Positions 1 to 10,616 of a DNA stretch of 64,000 nucleotides are shown here, piece by piece (position 1 is the first letter of the stretch; each line of letters starts with the position of its first letter). The position numbers and the translations under genes are program-made. Below the pieces are notes generated by a model that saw only the letters and a list, made by a program, of their open reading frames with translations, ran no database searches and was not told the DNA's origin. Origin of the DNA: Rhizosaccharibacter radicis (GTDB lineage Bacteria > Pseudomonadota > Alphaproteobacteria > Acetobacterales > Acetobacteraceae); the NCBI GenBank assembly GCA_024508355.1, contig JAMZEJ010000002.1, positions 310,001 to 374,000 on the forward strand. Reading direction: 5' to 3'.

Positions 1-802
1 TCGGCACCATGTCGCGCAGCGCGCCAGTGTTCTCGTAGAACCGCCCCCGCTTCTCCACGCCCACCGTTTCCGCCGCGGTGATCTGCACGTGGTCGATGTT
101 CTGTCGGTTCCAGAGCGGCTCGAAGAAGCCGTTGGAGAACCTCAGGGCCAGGATGTTCTGGACCGTTTCCTTGCCGAGATAATGGTCGATCCGGTAGATC
201 TGGCTCTCGTCGAGCACGGAGCGCAGCTGGGTGTTCAGCGCACGGGCCGAGGAGATGTCGGAGCCGAACGGCTTCTCCACCACCACCCGCCGATAGCTCC
301 ATTCGGTTTCACGCGACAGGCCGGAGGCATCGAGCTGGAGCACGATGGGCGCGAAGAAGCGTGCCGCCACGGCCAGATAGAACACGCAGTTCATCTGCCC
401 GCAGACGGCGTCCAGCGCCTTGTAGGTGTCCGGATCCTCGAACGAGCCGCGCAGGAAGGTGATGCGGCTGCGCAGCCACGCCCACTCCTCTTCCTGGAGC
501 TGGCTCGCGACCGCGCGGCGCTGGGTCACGAACTGCCGCATCGTGTCGTCGAACTGCGCGCGCAGGTTCTCGGTAGAGTTGTCCGCCCAGTCCACCACCA
601 CCACGGAGAAACGCTCGTTGAGCAGCCGCGCGCAGGCGAGGTTGTACAGTGCGGGGATCAGCAGGCGCTTGGTCAGGTCACCGCCGCCGCCGAAGATCAC
701 CAGCACGCAGGGAGGACTCTGGGCGGGAGCCGGAGCAACGTCGTGCTCCTCTGCCTCCGCCTGCTCCGTCCCGCCCCCGTCGAACTCCAGCGGCGCTGTC
801 AT
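1..802 (-). CDS. zwf: glucose-6-phosphate 1-dehydrogenase, N-terminal 267 residues (cut by window edge)
   Basis: Oxidises glucose 6-phosphate to 6-phosphogluconolactone with NAD(P)+, the entry step of the oxidative pentose phosphate pathway. The ATG at 802 opens a frame that runs off the left edge without a stop. Residues about 32–46 hold the Rossmann strand and glycine loop VIFGGGGDLTKR; the family more often has GA(S/T)GDL(A/T)KR, so two positions are unusual. The active-site signature RIDHYLGKE lies around residues 204–212 with the catalytic His near 207, and EKPFG precedes it. An acidic, Ala/Glu-rich leader of about 30 residues comes before the core. The start codon lies two bases after the gnd stop, so the genes are almost certainly cotranscribed and perhaps translationally coupled. 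The C-terminal substrate-binding part is outside the window. Confidence 0.95.
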   Translation of the reverse strand, partial: MTAPLEFDGGGTEQAEAEEHDVAPAPAQSPPCVLVIFGGGGDLTKRLLIPALYNLACARLLNERFSVVVVDWADNSTENLRAQFDDTMRQFVTQRRAVASQLQEEEWAWLRSRITFLRGSFEDPDTYKALDAVCGQMNCVFYLAVAARFFAPIVLQLDASGLSRETEWSYRRVVVEKPFGSDISSARALNTQLRSVLDESQIYRIDHYLGKETVQNILALRFSNGFFEPLWNRQNIDHVQITAAETVGVEKRGRFYENTGALRDMVP

Positions 803-804
803 CG

Positions 805-1836
805 TCAGCTCTTCTTCTCCTGCACGTCGGCCCCGTGCTTGTGCTCGGTCTGGTGCTGTTCCACGTGGCCGCCGAACTGGAAGCGCATCGCGGACAACAG
901 CTTCTCACCAAAGTTGTTTCCGGTGCGTGAACGGAACCGGGTATAGAGCGCCTGGGTCAGCACCGGCACGGGCACGGCCTCCTCGATCGCCGCCTCGATG
1001 GTCCACCGACCCTCGCCGGAGTCCGCCACCTGGCCGGTGAAACCGTCGAGCGAGCCGTCCGACGCCAGGGAATTGGCGCACAGATCGAGCAGCCAGGACG
1101 ATACCACGCTGCCGCGGCGCCAGACCTCGGCGATGTCGGCCATGTTGAGGTCGAAGCGCTCATGCTCCGGCAGGTCGCCGGAGTTCTTGTTGCGCATGAC
1201 GTCGAAGCCTTCGGCGAAGGCCTGCATCATGCCGTACTCGATGCCGTTATGGACCATCTTCACGAAATGTCCCGACCCGGCCGGGCCGCAGTGCAGGTAG
1301 CCCTGCTCAGCACGCGGATCGAGACCGTCCTTGTCGCGCCCCGGCGTGCGCTCCACCTCGCCCTTCCCGGGCGCCAGCGCCGCCAGGATCGGATCGATAT
1401 GATCCACCGCTTCCTTGGCGCCGCCGATCATCATGCAGTAGCCGCGATCAAGGCCGTAGACGCCGCCGGAGGTGCCGACATCGACGTAGTGCAGTCCCTT
1501 CTCCGCCAGCGCGCGCGAACGGCGGATGTCGTCCTTGTAGTAGCTGTTGCCACCGTCGATGATGATGTCGCCCTTCTCCAGCATCCCGGAAAGGGTGTGG
1601 ACCGTGTCCTCGGTGATCTTGCCGGCGGGCAGCATCACCCACAGCACGCGCGGCGCCTTCAGCTTGGATACGATGTCCTCCAGGCCGGAGGCCGACTGGC
1701 CGCTGCTGGTCTTGCCGCGAACGGTTTCGGTCACCTTCGGGTCGTGGTCGTACACCACCACGTCGTGCCCGTGCCGCGCCAGCCGGACCGAGATGTTGCC
1801 GCCCATGCGGCCGAGCCCGATGATACCGATCTGCAT
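805..1836 (-). CDS. gnd: 6-phosphogluconate dehydrogenase, decarboxylating (short type)
   Basis: Converts 6-phosphogluconate to ribulose 5-phosphate and CO2 with reduction of NAD(P)+. The 343-residue protein begins [20 protein letters not shown], a Rossmann GxGxxG dinucleotide site. It carries [10 protein letters not shown] (near 95–105), the substrate loop [15 protein letters not shown], and the catalytic stretch [14 protein letters not shown] with Lys about 193. The length matches the short GndA/YqeC-type enzymes (about 300–340 residues), which often prefer NAD+, rather than the 470-residue NADP enzyme; the cofactor choice here is inferred. The last 20 residues form a His/Glu/Lys-rich tail that is probably disordered. 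It sits between tal-pgi upstream and zwf immediately downstream, the pentose phosphate order seen in acetic acid bacteria. Confidence 0.95.
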   Translation of the reverse strand: MQIGIIGLGRMGGNISVRLARHGHDVVVYDHDPKVTETVRGKTSSGQSASGLEDIVSKLKAPRVLWVMLPAGKITEDTVHTLSGMLEKGDIIIDGGNSYYKDDIRRSRALAEKGLHYVDVGTSGGVYGLDRGYCMMIGGAKEAVDHIDPILAALAPGKGEVERTPGRDKDGLDPRAEQGYLHCGPAGSGHFVKMVHNGIEYGMMQAFAEGFDVMRNKNSGDLPEHERFDLNMADIAEVWRRGSVVSSWLLDLCANSLASDGSLDGFTGQVADSGEGRWTIEAAIEEAVPVPVLTQALYTRFRSRTGNNFGEKLLSAMRFQFGGHVEQHQTEHKHGADVQEKKS

Positions 1837-1897
1837 GTGTCTTCCCCGATGATCCGGCCCCTCCCGGGCACCGGTCGCGCGTTGATCCGGATGTGAA

Positions 1898-1923
1898 CCG
1901 GCGCCGCCCGGGGGCGGCGCCGG
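1898..1923 (-). terminator. GC hairpin downstream of tal-pgi
   Basis: An 11-bp perfect inverted repeat (CCGGCGCCGCC with GGCGGCGCCGG) with a 4-base loop starts 6 bases past the tal-pgi stop, in the gap before gnd. There is no T-tract, so it is either a partial attenuator or an RNA-stabilising intercistronic hairpin rather than a classic terminator; gnd continues in the same direction about 60 bases further on. Confidence 0.55.
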
Positions 1924-1929
1924 GGCCGC

Positions 1930-4800
1930 TCAGGCAGCCGCCGCGGCGATGGCCTGGCCGAGCCGGTCGAGGCCGGCCTTGAGATTGCCCTTGATGTGGA
2001 CCCGCAGCGCGCGTCGGCCGCGCTCGGCGAGCACGTCGAAATCGCCCCGGGCCTGGGCCGCCTTCACCACGCCGAAGCTGTACTTCGCACCCGGCACGGC
2101 GACATCGGCCGCATCGTCCGCCGTGATCTGGATGAAGACGCCGCTGTTCGGCCCACCCTTGTAGGCCTGGCCGGTGGAGTGGAGGAAGCGGGGCCCGAAC
2201 TCGGCGGCGGTGGCGATATGCTTGCCGTCGCGGATCGCCAGCCGCGCCTTCTGGATCCAGTCGCGGGTCGCGTCATCGCGCTCGATATAGGCGAGCAGCG
2301 CCACGTAGTCGCCCTCCTTGATCCGCGCGAACTGCGCCTTGATCACGTCCTCCAGCGACGACCCCCCGAGCGCCGACGCATTCTTCTCGTCGGCGAAGAA
2401 GGAGAAGTCGCCGTCGGTGCCGAACGGCGTTTCCGCCGGCAGGCTGCCGCTCTGGTTGTAGGCGTCCGTCAGCTTGCGGGTCTCGACCTTGCTGGCTTCC
2501 ACGTCCGGCTGGTCGAAAGCGTTGATGCCGATGATGGCGCCCGCCACGGCGGTGGCCAGTTCCCAGCGGAAGAACTCCTGCGCGATCTGCAGGGTGTTCG
2601 ACAGGGTGATCGTCACCACCGGTTGCTTCGCGGCCTTCAGCGCCTCGATCGCCTTGTCCTGGCCAGCGTCGGGACTGTCGGCCAGTCGCAGATAAGCGAA
2701 CACCCGGTCATGGCCATATACCTCGGGGCCACCCAGCGTCTCGTCGTCGATCGGGATCAGGCCGTGGCCCTCCTTGCCGGTCGACTCCGCCATCAGCTGC
2801 TCGAGCCACGCGCCCATGTCGTAGATCGCGGGGGACGCGACCACCGTCACCTTGTCGCGGCCCAGCTTGGCGGACACGCCGAGCACCGTGCCGAGGATCA
2901 CGCCCGGATTCTGCAGGGGTGGCGCGCCGTCCGAGCAAGCCTTCGCCATGCGCTGGGCGTTCTCCAGGAACTCGCGCAGGTCGAGGCCCATCGCAGCGGC
3001 CGGCACGATGCCGAAATTCGACAGCACGGAGAAGCGGCCGCCGATCTGCTTGTCGCCGTAGAAGATCCGCCAGAAGCCGTCCTTCTTCGCGACCTCCTCC
3101 ATGTGCGAACCGGGGTCGGTCACCGCCACGAAATGGCTGCCGACCTTGTCGCCTACGGCCTGCTTCACCTTGTCGAAGAAATAGTCCTTGAGGATGTTCG
3201 GCTCGAGCGTACCGCCCGATTTCGACGAGACGATCACCAGCGTGTTCGCCAGGTCGACCTTGCGCTCGAAGCTCGCCACCTGCTGCGGGTCGGTGCTGTC
3301 CAGCACATGGAGCTCGGGGAAGCCGGCGCGATGGCCGAAGGTTTCCGCCAGCACCTCGGGGCCAAGGGACGAGCCGCCCATGCCGAGCAGCAGCACGTGG
3401 CTGAAACCCTTGGCCTTCACCTCGTCCTGGAAGCTCTGCAGCACAGCGATATCGCCGAGGCGGTCATCGACGATCGTCAGCCAGTTGAGCCACTTGGCTT
3501 CGTCCTTGCCGGTCCAGACGCTCGCATCGCGCTGCCACAGGCGGCGGATGGTGCCGTCCTTGCGCCAGCGATCGAGGCTCGCCTTCACGCCCTCGTCCAC
3601 GTCCTGCGGCAGGCTGAGCTCGGTCTTGGTCAGCGTGTCGGCCAGCAGCGCGGTCTGCTTGGCGGCGACCGCCCCCAGCAGGGCGTCGAAGGAGTCGGCG
3701 AACGCGTCCACGCCGTCCTTGACCAGCTTCGTGGTCACCCCGTTCAGGTCGAGCCCGAGACGGTCGGCATCGGCCAGCACCTTGCGCGCCGCCTCGATGT
3801 CGGCCCCGAGGGTCTCGGCCACAGTGCCACGCTCGCGGAACGCGTCCATAGTGGCCGGCGGCATGGTGTTGACCGTGTCGGCGCCGATCAGCTCGTCGCA
3901 GTACAGCGTGTCGGGATAGGCCTTGTCCTTGACGCCGGTGGACGCCCACAACAGGCGCTGCGGGTTGGCGCCGGCCGCCTTCAAGGTCTGCCAGCGCGGC
4001 GAGGCGCTGACCTCCAGATAATGCTGGTAGGCCATCTTGGCGTTGGCGATCGCGACCTTGCCGCGCAACGCCTTCAGCGTCTCGGCGTCCTTGTCGCCGG
4101 CGGCCACGCGCTTGTCGATCTCCTTGTCGATCAGCCCGTCGATGCGGCTGACGAAGAAGCTGGCGACGGACGCGATGTGCGAGATGTCCTCGCCCTTGCC
4201 GTGCCGTTCCTCGAGGCCCGCGATGTAGGCTTCCAGGACCGCCTTGTAGGCGTCGAGCGAGAACAGCAGCGTGACGTTGATGTTGATGCCGTCGGCGATC
4301 AGCTGGCGGATGGCCGGCACCCCGGGCTCGGTGCCGGGCACCTTCACCATCAGGTTGGACACATCCACCGTCTTCCACAGGCGGCGCGCCTCGGCGATCG
4401 TCGGCTCCGTTTGCAGGCCGAGATAGGGTGACACCTCCAGGCTGACATAACCGTCCAGCCCTTCCGTCGCATCCCATACCGGCTTCAGCACCGCGCAGGC
4501 GGCGCGGATGTCCTCGATCGCCATGGTCTCGTACAGCGTGGACACATCGGTGTTGCCGCCGCCGACGAGCTGCTTGAACTGGTCGTCGTAGTCGGTGCCG
4601 TGGCCCATCGCCTTCTCGAAGATGGCGGGGTTCGAGGTCACGCCTTTGAGCCCGTCCTCGTCCACCAGCTTCTTCAGGCTGCCGTCATGGATGAAGGAGC
4701 GCTGGATGAAGTCGAGCCACGGCGACTGCTTCACCGCTTCGAGCTTCTTGAGCGGGTTGCCCGCCGCGGCGGCGGTTTCGGGCTTCTGGACGACGTTCAT
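1930..4800 (-). CDS. tal-pgi: bifunctional transaldolase / glucose-6-phosphate isomerase
   Basis: A 956-residue fusion of two sugar-phosphate enzymes. The N-terminal transaldolase domain (about 1–375) has GVTSNPAIFEKAM near residue 45–57, NLMVKVPGT with the Schiff-base Lys about 153, and INVTLLFS. The C-terminal phosphoglucose isomerase domain (about 385–956) has LLGMGGSSLGPEVLAE, the phosphate-binding VIVSSKSGGTLEPN, and STGKEGHG. It links fructose 6-phosphate, sedoheptulose 7-phosphate and glucose 6-phosphate pools. The start chosen is MNVVQKP, because GAGGAG lies about 7 bases upstream; an in-frame start 42 bases further upstream lacks such a site. Fusion of these two enzymes beside tkt and gnd is known in Gluconobacter-type acetic acid bacteria and is the best single clue to the family of the host. 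Confidence 0.96.
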   Translation of the reverse strand: MNVVQKPETAAAAGNPLKKLEAVKQSPWLDFIQRSFIHDGSLKKLVDEDGLKGVTSNPAIFEKAMGHGTDYDDQFKQLVGGGNTDVSTLYETMAIEDIRAACAVLKPVWDATEGLDGYVSLEVSPYLGLQTEPTIAEARRLWKTVDVSNLMVKVPGTEPGVPAIRQLIADGININVTLLFSLDAYKAVLEAYIAGLEERHGKGEDISHIASVASFFVSRIDGLIDKEIDKRVAAGDKDAETLKALRGKVAIANAKMAYQHYLEVSASPRWQTLKAAGANPQRLLWASTGVKDKAYPDTLYCDELIGADTVNTMPPATMDAFRERGTVAETLGADIEAARKVLADADRLGLDLNGVTTKLVKDGVDAFADSFDALLGAVAAKQTALLADTLTKTELSLPQDVDEGVKASLDRWRKDGTIRRLWQRDASVWTGKDEAKWLNWLTIVDDRLGDIAVLQSFQDEVKAKGFSHVLLLGMGGSSLGPEVLAETFGHRAGFPELHVLDSTDPQQVASFERKVDLANTLVIVSSKSGGTLEPNILKDYFFDKVKQAVGDKVGSHFVAVTDPGSHMEEVAKKDGFWRIFYGDKQIGGRFSVLSNFGIVPAAAMGLDLREFLENAQRMAKACSDGAPPLQNPGVILGTVLGVSAKLGRDKVTVVASPAIYDMGAWLEQLMAESTGKEGHGLIPIDDETLGGPEVYGHDRVFAYLRLADSPDAGQDKAIEALKAAKQPVVTITLSNTLQIAQEFFRWELATAVAGAIIGINAFDQPDVEASKVETRKLTDAYNQSGSLPAETPFGTDGDFSFFADEKNASALGGSSLEDVIKAQFARIKEGDYVALLAYIERDDATRDWIQKARLAIRDGKHIATAAEFGPRFLHSTGQAYKGGPNSGVFIQITADDAADVAVPGAKYSFGVVKAAQARGDFDVLAERGRRALRVHIKGNLKAGLDRLGQAIAAAAA

Positions 4801-4921
4801 GGACAAACTCCTCGAACGGAAACGGGAGCCGGGGGCAGACATGCTCCGGGGCCGGACGGCGGAGCTTTCCTGGATGTCTGCGGGCCGTGCTGCGGACCGG
4901 CGGAAGACGAGGCGGAACGAT

Positions 4922-4956
4922 GCCGGGGCCGCCGTCGCGAGGACGGCGGCCCCGGC
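4922..4956 (-). terminator. 15-bp perfect hairpin downstream of tkt
   Basis: GCCGGGGCCGCCGTC and its exact reverse complement flank a 5-base loop, beginning 8 bases after the tkt stop codon. The stem is almost pure G/C and very stable. No run of T follows on the minus strand, so full termination is uncertain; it lies in the gap of about 160 bases before the tal-pgi start and could tune the tkt to tal-pgi ratio. Confidence 0.6.
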
Positions 4957-4964
4957 TGGACCAA

Positions 4965-7112
4965 TCAGCCCTTGCTCTTGCTGATCTGGGCCCGGGCGGC
5001 CTCCAGCACCTTCTCCGGCGTGAAGCCGAACTTGGTGAGCAGGTCGCTGAGCGGCGCGGACGCGCCGAAGGTGTGCATGGCGATGATGGCACCCGTGGAG
5101 CCGACATAACGGTCCCAGCCGAGGGCCGCACCCTGCTCCACCGCGACGCGCGCGGTGACGGAAGGCGGCAGCACGCTGTCGCGGTATTCCTGGGTCTGCT
5201 CCTCGAACAGATCCCAGGACGGCATGGACACCACGCGGGCCTTCACGCCCTCCGCGGTCAGGGTCTCGTAGGCGCCCACGACCAACGCCAGCTCCGACCC
5301 TGTGCCGATCAGGATGACCTCCGGCGTGCCGTCGCAGTCGCCGAGCACGTAGGCGCCCTTCGCGACGCCCGACGCCGGCGCATATTTCTTACGGTCGAGC
5401 GTCGGCAGGTTCTGCCGGCTGAGGACCAGCACGGCGGGCTGCTCGCTGAGCGGCATGATGGTGCGCCAGGCTTCCGCCACCTCGTTGGCATCGCCCGGAC
5501 GGATGGTCAGGATGCCCGGGGTCGCCCGCAGCTGCACCAGCTGCTCGATCGGCTGATGCGTCGGCCCATCCTCGCCCACGCCGATCGAGTCGTGGGTGAA
5601 GATGTAGATGACCGGCAGCTCCATGATCGCCGACAGGCGGATCGGCGCCTTCATGTAGTCAGAGAAGATCAGGAAGCCCGAGCAGTACGGCCGGATGCCC
5701 GACAGGGCGATGCCGTTGCTGATGGAGCCCATCGCGTGCTCGCGCACGCCGAAATGCAGGTTGCGCCCGCCATAGCTACCGCCGAAGGCCGGAGCGTTGA
5801 AGCTGCCCGCCCCCTGGAAGGTCAGGTTGGTCTTGGTGGACGGCGACAGGTCGGCGGAGCCGCCGATCAGCCACGGCACGTTGGGCGCGATCGCGTTCAG
5901 GATCTTGCCCGAGCTTTCGCGGGACGCCACGCCCTTGGCGTCGGCCTCGTAGACCGGAATCTCCTTGTCCCAGCCATCGGGAAGCGTGTGGTGCTCGATC
6001 GCCTCGAGCTCGGCGGCCAGTTCCGGATACTGGGCCTTGTAGCGCCCGAACAACTCGCCCCAGTCCTTGCTGAGGGCGGCGCCCCGCTTGCCGATGCCGT
6101 CGGCGAAATGCTGGGTCACGCCATCCGGCACATGGAAGGCCTCGTCCGGCCAGCCGTAGAACTTCTTGGCGCCCGAGATCTCCTCGGCCCCCAGCGGCTC
6201 GCCGTGCGCGGCGGCCGTGCCCTGCTTCTTGGGCGCGCCGTAGCCGATCTTGCTGTGCACCACGATCAGGGTCGGGCGACCATCCGGCGCGCCGTCCTGC
6301 GCGCGCGCCTCGTCGAACGCCTTCTTCAGAGCGACGAGGTCGTTGGCGTCCGGCACCTCGACGACGTTCCAGTCATAGCCCTCGAAGCGCTTGTGCACGC
6401 TCTCGGTGAAGGCCAGATCGGTGGAACCCTCGATGCTGATCTGGTTGCTGTCGTAGAGCCAGGTGAGGTTGCTCAGCTTCAGGTGGCCGGCCAGCGACGC
6501 CGCCTCGCCCGACACGCCTTCCATGTTGTCGCCGTCGCCGCTGAACACCCACACATGATAGTCGAACAGCGTGAAGCCCGGCTTGTTGTAGCGCTCGGCC
6601 AGCCAGCGCTGCGCCATCGCCATGCCGACCGAGTTGCCGCAACCCTGGCCCAACGGACCGGTGGTGGTCTCGACGCCGGAGGTGAAGCGGTACTCCGGGT
6701 GCCCCGGGGTCTTGCTGTTGAGCTGACGGAACTGCTTCAGGTCGTCCAGGGTCAGCGCAGGAGCGCCGCGCTCACGCTTGTCGCCATGCGGATCCTCGTC
6801 GTTGACCTCGACCACGCCCGCCAGATGGATCAGCGAGTAGAGCAGCATGGACGCATGGCCGACCGACAGCACGAAGCGGTCGCGGTTGGGCCAGTTCGGC
6901 TCCTTGGGGTCGTAGCGCAGCACCTGGTTCCACAGGCTGAACGCGGCCGGCGCCAGCGCCATCGGCGTGCCGGGGTGGCCGGACTTCGCCTTCTGCACGG
7001 CATCCATCGCCAGCGTGCGGATGGTGTTGATGGACAGGAGGTCCAAGTCCTTCGCCGGCGCGGAAGCGGCGCCGTCCGGCGCGCGGGTGAGGCCTGTCTG
7101 GCTGGAGCCCAT
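4965..7112 (-). CDS. tkt: transketolase
   Basis: A thiamine-diphosphate enzyme moving two-carbon units between ketose and aldose phosphates in the non-oxidative pentose phosphate pathway. The 715-residue length is close to the family norm (about 660–700). Visible motifs are DAVQKAKSGHPGTPMALAP near the N terminus (substrate His), TGPLGQG, the ThDP/Mg site VFSGDGDNMEGVSGEAASLAGH, and in the central domain RVVSMPSWDLFE plus FTHDSIGVGEDGPTHQPIEQ. The start MGSSQTG follows GGAGGGCGAAGTTTCC; an in-frame upstream extension of 34 residues is basic and low in complexity and is probably not translated. First gene of the tkt–tal/pgi–gnd–zwf block; its promoter should lie in 7113–7368, between it and the efflux genes. 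Confidence 0.96.
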   Translation of the reverse strand: MGSSQTGLTRAPDGAASAPAKDLDLLSINTIRTLAMDAVQKAKSGHPGTPMALAPAAFSLWNQVLRYDPKEPNWPNRDRFVLSVGHASMLLYSLIHLAGVVEVNDEDPHGDKRERGAPALTLDDLKQFRQLNSKTPGHPEYRFTSGVETTTGPLGQGCGNSVGMAMAQRWLAERYNKPGFTLFDYHVWVFSGDGDNMEGVSGEAASLAGHLKLSNLTWLYDSNQISIEGSTDLAFTESVHKRFEGYDWNVVEVPDANDLVALKKAFDEARAQDGAPDGRPTLIVVHSKIGYGAPKKQGTAAAHGEPLGAEEISGAKKFYGWPDEAFHVPDGVTQHFADGIGKRGAALSKDWGELFGRYKAQYPELAAELEAIEHHTLPDGWDKEIPVYEADAKGVASRESSGKILNAIAPNVPWLIGGSADLSPSTKTNLTFQGAGSFNAPAFGGSYGGRNLHFGVREHAMGSISNGIALSGIRPYCSGFLIFSDYMKAPIRLSAIMELPVIYIFTHDSIGVGEDGPTHQPIEQLVQLRATPGILTIRPGDANEVAEAWRTIMPLSEQPAVLVLSRQNLPTLDRKKYAPASGVAKGAYVLGDCDGTPEVILIGTGSELALVVGAYETLTAEGVKARVVSMPSWDLFEEQTQEYRDSVLPPSVTARVAVEQGAALGWDRYVGSTGAIIAMHTFGASAPLSDLLTKFGFTPEKVLEAARAQISKSKG

Positions 7113-7368
7113 GGAAACTTCGCCCTCCATCATCCTGGCCGCATGCGGCCGCGTCGCCCGCCCCTGGGCGGACAGCTGAAATCGACGCGAGCTCCGGCCG
7201 GCCTGAAACGGCATCCGGACGGGCTACGCCATTCGCCGCTCCGCAGGAACGGCGTCGGAAAACCTCACTGAACGAACGCCGCCGCAGCGACGGCGACGCG
7301 ACTCATTCCGATCACGTAAGCGCGAGCGAAGCAACCCCGCGGCCACGGTGCCGCATCGGCACAGCCTC

Positions 7369-10300
7369 TCAATGGCGGGGGTGGTCGGTTTCCGTTCCGG
7401 CTCCGGTTCCACCATGACCCGCGCCACCTTCCGGCAACGTCGCGTGCGGCGCGATACCGAATAAACGATGTGCCTTCTCGCGCAAGGTCTGGAACGTGAC
7501 GTACAGCATGGGAATGATGAAGATTCCGATACCGCTGGCGGCCAGCATGCCCGCGAACACCGGGGTGCCGACGTCCCGCCGGCTCACCGCGGCGGCGCCG
7601 CTGGCCGTGACGAGCGGCAACAGCCCCAGGATGAAGGCGAACGAGGTCATCATGACCGCGCGGAACCGCATGTGCGCGCCCTGCCGCGCCGCCTCGCGGA
7701 TGGTCTCGCCCGCTTCCCGCCGCTCCTTGGCGAATTCGACGATCAGGATGCCGTTCTTGGCCGCGAGCGCGACCAGCACCACCAGCCCGATCTGCGCATA
7801 GAGATCCAGCGACAGCCCGGCGATGCGGATGCCGATGAAGGCGCCGAGCACGCCCACGCTCACCGACATCAGCACCGGGATCGGGATGATCCAGCTCTCG
7901 TAGAGCGCCACCAGGAACAGAAACGCGAACAGCAGCGCCATCGCCAGGATGATGCCGGTCTTCCCGCTGGCCAGCACCTCCTGGTAGGCCGTGCTGGTCC
8001 ACTCGTAGTCGTAGCCCGCCTGCAGCGTCTGGTTCGACAGCCTCGCCATGGTCGCCAGCGCCGTGCCGGACGACACCCCGGGCGCCGGCGTGCCGTTGAT
8101 GGTGACGGCGCGGTAATTGTTGTAGCGCGTGATCGCCTGGGGTCCGGTGATGGTGCGCAGCGTCGCGAGCGCCCGCAGCGGCACGAGTCCCCCGGTGTTG
8201 TTGCGCACATACAGACGCCACAGATCCTCGATCCGCGAGCGGTTCTTCGCCTCGCCCTCCACGTTCACCTGCCAGACCCGGCCGAACAGGTTGAAGTCGT
8301 TGACGTAGAGGCCGCCGAGCGAGCTCTGCAGGGTGGTGAAGATGTCGTTGATGTTGACGCCGAGCGCTTCCGCCTTGACCCGGTCGATATCGAGATAAAG
8401 GGACGGATTGGTCGCGGTGAAGGTGGAGAACACCCGCGCCAGGTCGGGGCTGGCATTGGCGGCCGCGATCAGCCCGCTCATCTCCGATCCCAGCGTCGAC
8501 GGATCCTGCCCTTCCAGCGCTTCGAGCTCGTATTCGAAGCCGCCGCCAGGGGACAATCCGATGATCGGCGGCAGGTTGAACGGGAACACCGTGGCCTGGC
8601 GGATGCCCTGCGCCTCGCCGAACACCCTGGCCACCAGCCGCATCGCGTTTTCGGAGGCCTTGGTGCGATCCGCGAACGGCTTGAGCCGGACGAACACGAA
8701 GCCGGCATTCGGCTCCTGCACCGTGTCCAGAAACGAATAGCCGATCACGCCGAACGAGTGGGCCGCGCCCGGCAGGCTCAACGCCAGCTTCTCGACCTGC
8801 GCGATCACGCCGCTGGTACGCTGCACCGACGCCCCGTCGGGCAGCTGCACGTTGATGAAGAAGCCGCCCTGATCCTCCTCGGGCAGGAACCCGGCCGGCA
8901 TCGAGCGCTGCAGCCAGGCGATGGCGCCGCCGCACAGCAGCACCACCAGCACCCCGCCGACCGCGAAGCCGAGCAGCCGAGACACGATGGCCGAGTAGCC
9001 GTTGCGGACCCGGTCGATGGCGCCCAGCACATAGCCCATGATCCCCCGGCGGGGCCCGCCGTGGCGAAGGAACACGCCGCACAGCGCCGGCGACAAGGTG
9101 AGCGCGTTGACCGCCGAGATCACCATCGCGATGCAGATCGTCACCGCGAACTGCCGGAACAGCACGCCGCTCAGCCCGGGGATGAAGGCGATCGGCACGA
9201 ACACCGACAGCAGCACCAGGGTGATGGCGATGATCGGCCCGGTGATCTGCGTCATGGCCAGGCGGGCGGCCTCCGGCGGCGGAAGCTCCGGATGCTCCTC
9301 CATCACGCGCTCGACATTCTCCACCACCACGATCGCGTCATCCACCACGATGCCGATCGCCAGCACCATGGCCAGCAGCGACACCGTGTTGGCGGAAAAG
9401 CCGAGCGCGCTCATGCCGGCGAAGGCGCCGATCAGGCTGACCGGCACCGCGACCGTCGGGATGATGGTGGCCCGCAGGCTTCCCAGAAACAGGAACACCA
9501 CGATCACCACCAGCACGAAGGCTTCCACCAGCGTGCGCAACACCTCGTGCACCGTGTCGTGCACGAAGTCGGTGCTGTCGTAGGTGATGTTGTACGTGAG
9601 CCCGGCCGGAAAGCGCTTGGACAGCCGGGTGATCAGCTTCTTGATCGCGTCCGCGGTGTCCAGGGCGTTGGCGCCCGGAGCGAGATACACCGCCAGCGCC
9701 ACCGACGGTGCCCGGTCGAAGCGCGTTTCGGAATCGAGCGTCTGCGCGCCGAGCTCGACCCTGGCCACGTCGCGCAGCCGCAGGTTCGAGCCGTCGGGCT
9801 GGGCGCGGATGACGATGTTCCCGAACTGTTCGGGGGTCGTGAGGCGACCCTGCGTTTGCACGTTGAGCTGATATTGCTGGTTCGGCAGCGCCGGCCGGGC
9901 CCCGATGCGGCCCACCGCGGCGACATTGTTCTGCGAGGAGATGGCGCTGGTGATGTCCGCCGGGCTCAGGCCGAGGTTGGTCAGGCGGTTGGTGTCGAAC
10001 CAGATGCGCATCGAGTATTTCTGGCGCGACAGCAGCGATGCCTGCCCGACCCCGGTGGTGCGCGACACCGCGTCGATCACGTTGATCGTCATGTAGTTGG
10101 CGATGAACAACGGGTCGAACTTGCGGTTCGGGCTGTAGAAGTTGATGAACTGCAGGATCGCCGAGGAACGCTTCTGCACCGTGAGGCCCTCGGCCTGCAC
10201 GATCGAGGGCAGCTCCGCGTTCGCGGTCTGTACCCTGTTCAGCACGTTGACGGTGTTCACGTCCGGGTTGGTGCCCAGCAGGAACGACACCGTCAGGTTG

Positions 10301-10566
10301 TAGGACCCGTCATTGCCCGACACCGACCGCATGTAGATCATCTTGTCGACGCCGACGACCTGCGCCTCGATCGGCTGCGCCACCGCCTGCTCCACCACCG
10401 CCGCGGAGGCGCCAGGATAGGTCGCCGCCACCTGCACCTGCGGCGGCACGATGTCGGGGAACTGCGCCACCGGGATGCGCGACAGCCCGACGAGGCCCGC
10501 CAGCGTGATGACGATCGCGATGACCAGGGCCAGACGCGGCCGGTCGATGAAGACGCCCGAGATCAT
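7369..10566 (-). CDS. RND multidrug efflux transporter, inner-membrane pump (AcrB/MexB-type, HAE1 family)
   Basis: A proton-driven trimeric pump of 1065 residues, the usual size for the hydrophobe/amphiphile RND family. It starts [20 protein letters not shown] (TM1), followed by the periplasmic porter start [22 protein letters not shown]. The TM4 proton-relay segment reads [18 protein letters not shown], with the two Asp typical of the family, and a second periplasmic loop opens around [11 protein letters not shown]. Two-fold repeat architecture with about 12 TM helices is apparent, and the C-terminal tail is His/Gly-rich. The adaptor gene lies 50 bases upstream on the same strand, so the two form an operon. 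No TolC-like outer-membrane gene is in the window, so the pump presumably uses a channel encoded elsewhere. Substrates cannot be read from sequence. Confidence 0.96.
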   Translation of the reverse strand: MISGVFIDRPRLALVIAIVITLAGLVGLSRIPVAQFPDIVPPQVQVAATYPGASAAVVEQAVAQPIEAQVVGVDKMIYMRSVSGNDGSYNLTVSFLLGTNPDVNTVNVLNRVQTANAELPSIVQAEGLTVQKRSSAILQFINFYSPNRKFDPLFIANYMTINVIDAVSRTTGVGQASLLSRQKYSMRIWFDTNRLTNLGLSPADITSAISSQNNVAAVGRIGARPALPNQQYQLNVQTQGRLTTPEQFGNIVIRAQPDGSNLRLRDVARVELGAQTLDSETRFDRAPSVALAVYLAPGANALDTADAIKKLITRLSKRFPAGLTYNITYDSTDFVHDTVHEVLRTLVEAFVLVVIVVFLFLGSLRATIIPTVAVPVSLIGAFAGMSALGFSANTVSLLAMVLAIGIVVDDAIVVVENVERVMEEHPELPPPEAARLAMTQITGPIIAITLVLLSVFVPIAFIPGLSGVLFRQFAVTICIAMVISAVNALTLSPALCGVFLRHGGPRRGIMGYVLGAIDRVRNGYSAIVSRLLGFAVGGVLVVLLCGGAIAWLQRSMPAGFLPEEDQGGFFINVQLPDGASVQRTSGVIAQVEKLALSLPGAAHSFGVIGYSFLDTVQEPNAGFVFVRLKPFADRTKASENAMRLVARVFGEAQGIRQATVFPFNLPPIIGLSPGGGFEYELEALEGQDPSTLGSEMSGLIAAANASPDLARVFSTFTATNPSLYLDIDRVKAEALGVNINDIFTTLQSSLGGLYVNDFNLFGRVWQVNVEGEAKNRSRIEDLWRLYVRNNTGGLVPLRALATLRTITGPQAITRYNNYRAVTINGTPAPGVSSGTALATMARLSNQTLQAGYDYEWTSTAYQEVLASGKTGIILAMALLFAFLFLVALYESWIIPIPVLMSVSVGVLGAFIGIRIAGLSLDLYAQIGLVVLVALAAKNGILIVEFAKERREAGETIREAARQGAHMRFRAVMMTSFAFILGLLPLVTASGAAAVSRRDVGTPVFAGMLAASGIGIFIIPMLYVTFQTLREKAHRLFGIAPHATLPEGGAGHGGTGAGTETDHPRH

Positions 10567-10616
10567 CCGAGGAAAGCCCTAGCTTCGGTGTCGAAACAGG
10601 AAACGGGGAGCGGCAT

